From DATGEP01 sp035310125 (GTDB lineage Bacteria > Chloroflexota > Ktedonobacteria > Ktedonobacterales > JADMIN01): 8,050 nt of DNA. Position 1 is the stretch's first letter, and each line of letters starts with the position of its first letter. Of this stretch, positions 1 through 2,775 are shown piece by piece. Below the pieces are notes generated by a model. That model made no database searches. It had not been told where the DNA came from and saw only the letters and a list, made by a program, of their open reading frames with translations. Where the stretch lies: assembly GCA_035310125.1 (NCBI GenBank), contig DATGEP010000340.1, positions 1 to 8,050 on the forward strand. Reading direction: 5' to 3'. The position numbers and the translations under genes are program-made.

Positions 1-106
1 CCTCCGCACTGCGGTGACATGTGCATTCGCACATCACATCATTTGGTCCGAATGTATTGGAGCACCTTGCATGCTCGCCGTGACGACACGCAACGCTAAC
101 AATCAT
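1..106 (-). CDS. Tiny Cys/His-rich protein, CRxGEH/CxCxCH type (3' end outside window)
   Basis: The ATG at 106-104 overlaps the TGA of the preceding gene as ATGA, and the frame stays open for 35 codons to the window edge, so the C-terminus is missing. Visible ligands are C7, H9, H12 and C15, then C26, C28, C30 and H31, giving CRHGEH, an FG pair, then CECTCH. The same order of motifs occurs in the gene just upstream (103-207), so the two look like tandem paralogues. The ribosome-binding site lies inside the upstream gene's last codons (AAGGCGG, then 6 nt, then ATG). Binding of one zinc ion through the Cys/His set is an inference from spacing. No enzymatic motif is visible and no function is assigned. 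Confidence 0.6.
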   Translation of the reverse strand, partial: MIVSVACRHGEHARCSNTFGPNDVMCECTCHRSAE

Positions 107-126
107 CCCGCGCCGCCTTTCTGCTG
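103..126 (-). repeat. Stop/start junction repeat, copy A
   Basis: On the minus strand this reads CAGCAG, then AAAGGCGGCGCGGGATGA. It encodes the last residues (QQKGGAG) and stop of the 103-207 gene, the overlapping ATG of the next gene, and an AAGGCGG Shine-Dalgarno sequence 6 nt before that ATG. Nearly the same DNA recurs at 204-227 and 730-753. Confidence 0.75.
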
Positions 127-207
127 CTTGTGGCATGGGCAGACGCAGCCAAAGCAACACCTATGTTCACCACGCCGACACTTGAAACTCAGAAGAAGAA
201 AACTCAT
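103..207 (-). CDS. 34-residue Cys-rich miniprotein, CRxGEH/CxCxCH type
   Basis: A complete 34-codon frame runs from ATG 207-205 to TGA 105-103, with ATGA overlaps at both ends. A short hydrophobic start (SFLLLSF) precedes CRRGEH (C10, H15), C17, C18, an FG pair (F19, G20) and CVCPCH (C21, C23, C25, H26). It ends in QQKGGAG. Six cysteines and two histidines in 17 residues strongly suggest a metal-binding knuckle, and the motif order is repeated in the next gene, which argues against a chance frame. The start is set by AAGGCGG at ideal spacing in the junction repeat at 204-227. It is shorter than usual gene-calling limits. The function is unknown. Confidence 0.68.
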   Translation of the reverse strand: MSFLLLSFKCRRGEHRCCFGCVCPCHKQQKGGAG

Positions 208-227
208 CCCGCGCCGCCTTCCCGCTG
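204..227 (-). repeat. Stop/start junction repeat, copy B
   Basis: The minus strand reads CAGCGGGAAGGCGGCGCGG followed by GATGA. It ends the 204-470 gene with QREGGAG, makes the ATGA overlap with the 103-207 gene and carries that gene's AAGGCGG ribosome-binding site. The core from the ATGA through AAGGCGG is identical to copy A. Confidence 0.75.
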
Positions 228-470
228 TGCGGGCTGTGGCTGACGATGGTAGTCGGTAGACCGTCCGCTGCCCCCGCACAGAGGGTCATCAGGACCGCCC
301 GCCACGTAGGCCCAGCCGTCCCCCGCGAATCCACAGACACGGCACTTGAAATAGCGACCATCAACTCCAAACCGCGCCCGCGTCTTCATCTCGCAGTAGC
401 GCACAGGGTCGAAGCCGCGCGGGCATGGATTGCCGCGCGTGTCGAACTCATCAAGCGTCATCGTCTGCAT
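204..470 (-). CDS. Small Cys-rich (probable zinc-binding) protein
   Basis: 88 residues with C16, C26, a CRVC pair (C43, C46), C65 and H75, and an aromatic stretch between them (RYF, GFAGDGWAY). The CRVCGF pair looks like half of a zinc ribbon, with C16/C26 or C65/H75 as possible partners. The Gln/Pro-rich tail ends in QREGGAG, encoded by the junction repeat. Its TGA overlaps the next ATG (ATGA). The start is uncertain: ATG 470-468 has only a weak GAAAG before it, an in-frame TGA lies two codons upstream, and a second ATG lies at 461-459. A 53-nt gap separates it from the gene upstream, unlike the overlaps elsewhere in the train. I do not recognise the family. Confidence 0.6.
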   Translation of the reverse strand: MQTMTLDEFDTRGNPCPRGFDPVRYCEMKTRARFGVDGRYFKCRVCGFAGDGWAYVAGGPDDPLCGGSGRSTDYHRQPQPAQREGGAG

Positions 471-485
471 CTTTCACACTATCGA

Positions 486-502
486 GCCAGGGGGGGGCTG
501 GC
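486..502. repeat. G8 homopolymer inside a short inverted repeat
   Basis: GCCAG (486-490) and CTGGC (498-502) form a 5-bp inverted repeat around a run of G that totals eight (490-497). It lies in the gap between two small genes. The role is unknown; the homopolymer is also a likely place for sequencing error. Confidence 0.3.
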
Positions 503-523
503 GGGCATCCTAGCGCGGCGGGG

Positions 524-550
524 TTAGCTCGCGGCGCCTTTCCGCTGCTG
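524..550 (-). repeat. Degenerate junction repeat, copy E
   Basis: The minus strand reads CAGCAGCGGAAAGGCGCC, then GCGAGCTAA, encoding QQRKGAAS and stop. It aligns codon for codon with the QQKGGAG ends of copies A to C, but ends in TAA with no overlapping ATG, and the next gene starts 53 nt further on. It looks like a decayed copy. Confidence 0.5.
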
Positions 551-733
551 CGCGTATGCCTGCAAGCCCGCCTGGGCGATGGAGCGCAGATAGTTCGCGG
601 CACACGCGCCGACACAACAAAAGCCGCCCTCGCCGCGGGGCGGATTGTATATCCGCACCTCGACGTAGCACATCTCGCTAACAGGTCGCCTCTTCCCGCA
701 TGTGTGGCACACCCGCAGTTCTCCGTGGGTCAT
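524..733 (-). CDS. Small zinc-ribbon-like protein
   Basis: 69 residues. I start it at ATG 733-731, which overlaps the TGA of the gene upstream (ATGA) and follows the AAGGCGG-like site of the junction repeat. The open frame continues upstream to about 904, but that part lies antiparallel in frame terms to a better gene and shows no conserved pattern. Cysteines are C9 and C12 (CHTC), C22, then C39, C40 and C44 (FCCVGAC). The first pair plus the last group are spaced like a zinc ribbon with a long beta-hairpin insert (YVEVRIY). The C-terminal half is helical (ANYLRSIAQAGLQAYAQQ) and ends in RKGAAS. Binding of zinc is inferred; no family is recognised. Confidence 0.66.
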   Translation of the reverse strand: MTHGELRVCHTCGKRRPVSEMCYVEVRIYNPPRGEGGFCCVGACAANYLRSIAQAGLQAYAQQRKGAAS

Positions 734-753
734 CCCGCACCGCCTCCCCGCTG
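730..753 (-). repeat. Stop/start junction repeat, copy C
   Basis: The minus strand reads CAGCGGGGAGGCGGTGCGG followed by GATGA. It encodes the QRGGGAG end of the 730-939 gene and overlaps the start of the 524-733 gene as ATGA, with GGAGGCGG as its ribosome-binding site. It has a few substitutions relative to copies A and B. Confidence 0.7.
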
Positions 754-939
754 TTGCTCCGGGAGCCGTAGAGCACATGCCGGGCAGATGCCGTCGGCGA
801 CATCCCCGACCGTCTCTAGTGGGCATCCGCACTGCTGGCAGATACCAGCCGGCCCTATGCCAACGTATACATATCGGGCCGCGAATCTGTCCAGCGCAAT
901 GCACCGCTCATCTCCAAACATTGGCCGCTCACTCACCAT
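730..939 (-). CDS. Small zinc-ribbon protein
   Basis: 69 residues. The core is a classic two-knuckle ribbon: C34-x2-C37 (with C39 beside it) and C52-x2-C55 (CQQCGC and CPAC), 14 residues apart. An additional C13 lies in the N-terminal part, which is otherwise rich in aromatic residues (RYVYVGIG). The start is chosen at ATG 939-937 because a near-perfect AGGAGGTGA lies 3 nt before it. An in-frame GTG at 945-943 falls inside that Shine-Dalgarno sequence and is unlikely. The stop overlaps the next gene as ATGA. Such ribbons usually bind nucleic acid or a protein partner; which applies here cannot be told. Confidence 0.72.
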   Translation of the reverse strand: MVSERPMFGDERCIALDRFAARYVYVGIGPAGICQQCGCPLETVGDVADGICPACALRLPEQQRGGGAG

Positions 940-941
940 GC

Positions 942-950
942 TCACCTCCT
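942..950 (-). promoter_or_regulatory. Strong Shine-Dalgarno site AGGAGGTGA
   Basis: AGGAGGTGA on the minus strand sits just upstream of ATG 939-937 and fixes the start of the 730-939 zinc-ribbon gene. It is the strongest ribosome-binding site in the small-gene train and follows the only junction there with about 100 nt of unassigned DNA. Confidence 0.75.
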
Positions 951-973
951 CATCGTGTCGTCATCTCCGCATC

Positions 974-1000
974 GCCGCCGCTGTCATTGGCGGCACAGCG
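974..1000. repeat. Two overlapping, mutually exclusive short hairpins
   Basis: GCCGCC (974-979) can pair with GGCGGC (989-994), and CGCTGT (979-984) can pair with ACAGCG (995-1000). The stems are 6 bp each and share bases, so only one can form at a time. They lie between two small genes, upstream of the strong ribosome-binding site at 942-950. No T-run follows on the minus strand, so neither is a standard terminator. The function is not established. Confidence 0.35.
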
Positions 1001-1017
1001 CGGGCATAACCATACGA

Positions 1018-1038
1018 CTACGCCGCGCCGCCTTCCTG
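1018..1038 (-). repeat. Degenerate junction repeat, copy D
   Basis: The minus strand reads CAGGAAGGCGGCGCGGCGTAG, matching the core CAGxAAGGCGGCGCGG of copies A and B, but with GCGTAG in place of GGATGA. It lies just beyond the stop of the 1043-1498 gene and out of its frame. The next ATG (1013-1011) is 14 nt past the AAGGCGG and opens only a 9-codon frame. It looks like a junction whose downstream gene has been lost or rebuilt. Confidence 0.5.
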
Positions 1039-1042
1039 TGGG

Positions 1043-1498
1043 CTATTGTCCTGTCGGCGCCTCCAGGAGACGCGACTGGAATTGTTGCTGCTCTAGGCGC
1101 TCGTAGAATGTATGCTCGCCTGTTGCATCAAGCAGGTACGGCAGGAACACCTCCTGCGTCTTGACCAGTCGAATATCAATCATCGCCATCTGCGCGTCTA
1201 TCCAGTCGCGGATATTCGCCCAGGCGGTGCGATACGCCTGCTGACTTTTCGCAGGAGAGAGGAAATGTGTCGTACCATAAAGCGCCGCGTGAACCTGCTC
1301 AATTCGGGCTGGCATGCGAAACGAGAGCCGACGCCCTTCAACATCGAGCGCGAACACCAGCGCCACGACGCGCCCGCTATCATCGTTTGCGTACTCGTAG
1401 TGCAGTTCACGCACCTTATGTGTCGTGAGGATGCGCTCGATGTCGCGGAAGATGTTGGGCGACTGACTGGTACTGTTCTTTAATCGCTGTGTCGGCAT
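1043..1498 (-). CDS. Conserved phage protein of unknown function (151 residues)
   Basis: 151 residues, mixed alpha/beta: a helical start (SPNIFRDIERILTTHKV), a beta region (LHYEYANDDSGRVVALVFAL, about 33-52), then two helices and the motif block RTAWANIRDWIDAQMA (90-105) with EVFLPYLL (116-123). From memory, this block recurs in many uncharacterised phage and prophage proteins; no role is known to me. The start at ATG 1498-1496 is supported by AGGTGAG about 6 nt upstream, part of which is the end of the preceding 41-residue gene. The stop is TAG, the only small gene in the train to use it, and the frame beyond stays open for 30 codons (see findings). Confidence 0.78.
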   Translation of the reverse strand: MPTQRLKNSTSQSPNIFRDIERILTTHKVRELHYEYANDDSGRVVALVFALDVEGRRLSFRMPARIEQVHAALYGTTHFLSPAKSQQAYRTAWANIRDWIDAQMAMIDIRLVKTQEVFLPYLLDATGEHTFYERLEQQQFQSRLLEAPTGQ

Positions 1499-1502
1499 CG
1501 TC

Positions 1503-1628
1503 TCACCTCATCATCATCACTAGCCAGGCCAGGAGGAAGCCCGCCTCGCCGCTGCGCTCCGAATGGCTCTCTGCCTCGCGGGCCCATCGCACCGCTGCCA
1601 GATAGTCATGGTAAAAGAGCCGGTGCAT
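1503..1628 (-). CDS. 41-residue hypothetical protein
   Basis: A 41-codon frame from ATG 1628-1626 to TGA 1505-1503 fills the gap between two better genes. Its ATG overlaps the stop of the gene upstream (TGATG), and its stop lies 4 nt before the next ATG, with its final codons carrying that gene's AGGTGA ribosome-binding site. The sequence begins MHRLFYHDYLAAVRWAREAE, a probable amphipathic helix, and ends with a hydrophobic FLLAWLVMMM patch before a final Arg. It has no cysteines. Junction fit is the main support; no family is recognised and no function can be assigned. Confidence 0.55.
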   Translation of the reverse strand: MHRLFYHDYLAAVRWAREAESHSERSGEAGFLLAWLVMMMR

Positions 1629-1933
1629 CAGTCAAACCTCACATCCGTGACCCACGCTTGCGTCTCGTATCCGTCACGGAAGCGCAGCATCACCACCGCG
1701 GGTATCGAGCCGAAGCCAGCCCATATGCCGATGCACTCCGCGGTCTGGCCGACATGCGCTAGCTCATCCATCCAATCGGCAAGCACCCAACGCGGGCTGT
1801 TGTAGCGGTCTGCGATAGCCGCTAGTTCCTCTGGCGTCGTTGTGGAGGTGATGGTAAAGTCCGTGTGTTCCCAGCGAACGACTAAACCACGCGCTCCTAC
1901 CGCGCCCTCGATTTCAGCCGGCCATGTACTCAT
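1628..1933 (-). CDS. Hypothetical phage protein (101 residues)
   Basis: 101 residues starting at ATG 1933-1931, which overlaps the TGA of the gene upstream (ATGA), and ending in TGA that overlaps the next ATG (TGATG). Composition is normal for a folded protein: a beta-rich N-terminal part (RGLVVRWEHTDFTITSTTT), a helix with PEELAAIADRY, an acidic/aromatic helix WVLADWMDELAHVG, and C-terminal strands (AVVMLRFRDGYETQAWVTDV). One cysteine only, so it is not one of the zinc-type proteins. I do not recognise the family. The double coupling is the best evidence that it is expressed with its neighbours. Confidence 0.68.
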   Translation of the reverse strand: MSTWPAEIEGAVGARGLVVRWEHTDFTITSTTTPEELAAIADRYNSPRWVLADWMDELAHVGQTAECIGIWAGFGSIPAVVMLRFRDGYETQAWVTDVRFD

Positions 1934-2169
1934 GCGTCACGCTCACGCTCACTCACGGTCCGCTCGTCTTTCTGCTCATCAACACATCGCTCACCGCTCG
2001 CACGTCGGCCGATGTGCCGCACCCAACACGCGACACACAGCCGCCGGTGACAGCCCTCACAGACGGCCCACGTACGGGTGGCGTGTTCGCAGTCGCTTTT
2101 CTCGTGCGCCTCCAGGAGCGCTTGCACGGCTGCCATCGTCATGGGCGCCACGTCATCTCTGTTCACCAT
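1930..2169 (-). CDS. Small B-box-like zinc-finger protein
   Basis: 79 residues from ATG 2169-2167. An in-frame ATG four codons upstream (2181) has no ribosome-binding site, while GGTGGGCGG precedes 2169. The N-terminal third is helical (APMTMAAVQALLEAHEK). It is followed by a dense ligand set: C27-x-H29-x7-C37-x2-C40-x4-C45-x2-C48-x3-H52, with C62 after it. The order C, H, C, C, C, C, H resembles a B-box or related cross-brace zinc finger. The tail is highly charged (EQKDERTVSERERD). It overlaps the genes on both sides, by 7 nt upstream and as ATGA downstream. The B-box comparison rests on spacing only; a different zinc fold is possible. Confidence 0.66.
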   Translation of the reverse strand: MVNRDDVAPMTMAAVQALLEAHEKSDCEHATRTWAVCEGCHRRLCVACWVRHIGRRASGERCVDEQKDERTVSERERDA

Positions 2170-2381
2170 GCCGCCCACCATATCTGTGGCAGCGCTGACG
2201 CGCCGTCCTGGCCGTCCATGCCCATCTCATGACTCACAAGCGCCGCATGCGCCTCTTGCCAGTCCTGCGCGTCCTGCACGACAATCCGACGCGCCATCCA
2301 GCCAAACCAGCACAGCGCCAGAGCGATGCTCATCACGGACAGCACGAAGACGACGTGCAGAACAGACATCGCGAAGGCCAT
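2163..2381 (-). CDS. Short single-pass membrane protein
   Basis: 72 residues from ATG 2381-2379, chosen because AGGAG lies 7 nt upstream and the ATG overlaps the preceding stop as TGATG. The open frame extends upstream to 2498 but without such signals. One hydrophobic segment of about 25 residues (roughly 4-28, MSVLHVVFVLSVMSIALALC) is followed by WFGWMARR, so the positively charged side lies just after it and the C-terminal 40 residues probably face the cytoplasm. The tail is acidic and helical (DAQDWQEAHAALVSHE) and ends in a Trp-rich IWWAAW. There is no cleavable signal or lipobox. Holin or other lysis roles are conceivable, but nothing here supports one. Confidence 0.66.
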   Translation of the reverse strand: MAFAMSVLHVVFVLSVMSIALALCWFGWMARRIVVQDAQDWQEAHAALVSHEMGMDGQDGASALPQIWWAAW

Positions 2382-2662
2382 CACATCTCTCCTGACCGAG
2401 ATCTCGTCATCTCGCGCCCGTCTCGCGGCCGTTTCGACCATGCCGGCTTCTGGTAGGTACCCAGCTCGTGCACCCGCACCGCCGGACACCGGCAGCACTG
2501 GCTCGCTCCAGCTGATCGAATGAAGTGCCAGCAGTGGCGATCGCCATCAACACACCGCACTGACACCAGGCTTTTTTCCATTTCTCGCTCGTTCTCTTTT
2601 CTCATTTTCCGGATACTTGATAGTTCGGAGGCTTTTTCCCATAAATCGTCTAAAAAACGCAT
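2381..2662 (-). CDS. Small Cys/His-rich phage protein
   Basis: 93 residues in the longest form. The N-terminal 30 residues are charged and helical (ASELSSIRKMRKENEREMEK). After that comes a CH-rich core: C37, H43, C44, H46, then C56, C57 and C59 (RHCWHFIRSAG followed by CCRC), spaced like a zinc ribbon found in many small phage proteins. The C-terminal part is basic and probably disordered. Its TGA overlaps the next ATG as TGATG, which supports the stop end. The start is weak: no Shine-Dalgarno sequence precedes 2662, and ATGs at 2605 and 2581 are alternatives that would leave the AT-rich repeat region untranslated. Confidence 0.52.
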   Translation of the reverse strand: MRFLDDLWEKASELSSIRKMRKENEREMEKSLVSVRCVDGDRHCWHFIRSAGASQCCRCPAVRVHELGTYQKPAWSKRPRDGREMTRSRSGEM

Positions 2663-2735
2663 ACATGAGGATTAATGCCAAAATAGCCTCCAAACTATCC
2701 GCAACTATCCGGACCCGCATGAATTCCGGGTTCAT
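2547..2735 (-). CDS. Doubtful 62-residue membrane-type frame
   Basis: An open frame with a hydrophobic stretch (SLEAILALILMYAFF) and a basic tail. It overlaps the better-supported 2381-2662 frame by 116 nt and lies across the inverted repeats of the candidate origin, and no ribosome-binding site precedes ATG 2735 or 2720. It could be a real small membrane protein, but is more likely a by-product of AT-rich DNA. Confidence 0.22.
   Translation of the reverse strand: MNPEFMRVRIVADSLEAILALILMYAFFRRFMGKSLRTIKYPENEKRERARNGKKPGVSAVC
2619..2699. repeat. 15-bp imperfect inverted repeat around AT-rich spacer
   Basis: GATAGTTCGGAGGCT (2619-2633) matches the reverse complement of 2685-2699 (GATAGTTTGGAGGCT) at 14 of 15 positions. 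The 51-nt spacer is AT-rich (runs of T at 2633 and A at 2652). The arms contain the same GATAGTT word found in the nearby hairpin and direct repeats. Confidence 0.6.
2693..2711 (+). repeat. Two AACTATCCG direct repeats, 10-bp period
   Basis: AACTATCCG occurs at 2693-2701 and again at 2703-2711, one helical turn apart, so both would face the same side of the DNA. The same word recurs at 2765-2773 and inverted at 2750-2758. This is iteron-like spacing. Confidence 0.6.
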
Positions 2736-2738
2736 GCG
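2716..2738. repeat. 8-bp inverted repeat CGCATGAA/TTCATGCG
   Basis: CGCATGAA (2716-2723) and TTCATGCG (2731-2738) flank a 7-nt centre, TTCCGGG. This can be a hairpin or a dimer-protein site. It lies between the direct repeats and the terminal hairpin of the candidate origin. Confidence 0.55.
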
Positions 2739-2748
2739 TTGGAGAGTT

Positions 2749-2774
2749 CCGGATAGTTCAGAAAAACTATCCGG
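2749..2774. repeat. 10-bp perfect inverted repeat just after primase stop
   Basis: CCGGATAGTT (2749-2758) and AACTATCCGG (2765-2774) are perfect reverse complements around a 6-nt loop. The TGA of the primase gene is 2 nt away. It could form a hairpin in the transcript, but no T-run follows on the minus strand, so I read it as part of the origin repeats more than as a standard terminator. Confidence 0.65.
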
Positions 2775-2775
2775 G

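Larger units (their letters stand above)
2600..2775. other. Candidate replication origin (AT-rich, repeat-dense)
   Basis: Directly downstream of the primase-helicase stop the GC-rich sequence gives way to an AT-rich stretch with repeated AACTATCCG words: 2693-2701, 2703-2711 and 2765-2773 forward, and 2750-2758 reversed. Three inverted repeats overlap it (listed separately). In many phages and plasmids, the origin recognised by a D5/P4-type replicase lies beside its gene and has this combination of repeated sites and AT-rich DNA. That it is the origin is an inference. Confidence 0.5.

Noticed and set aside
734..904. N-terminal extension of the 524-733 gene up to 904
   Set aside because: It runs through the 730-939 zinc-ribbon gene in another frame, while ATG 733 has the ATGA overlap and the ribosome-binding site.
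2749..2774. Hairpin after the primase stop as a Rho-independent terminator
   Set aside because: The stem is good, but no T-run follows on the minus strand, and the arms match the neighbouring AACTATCCG repeats.
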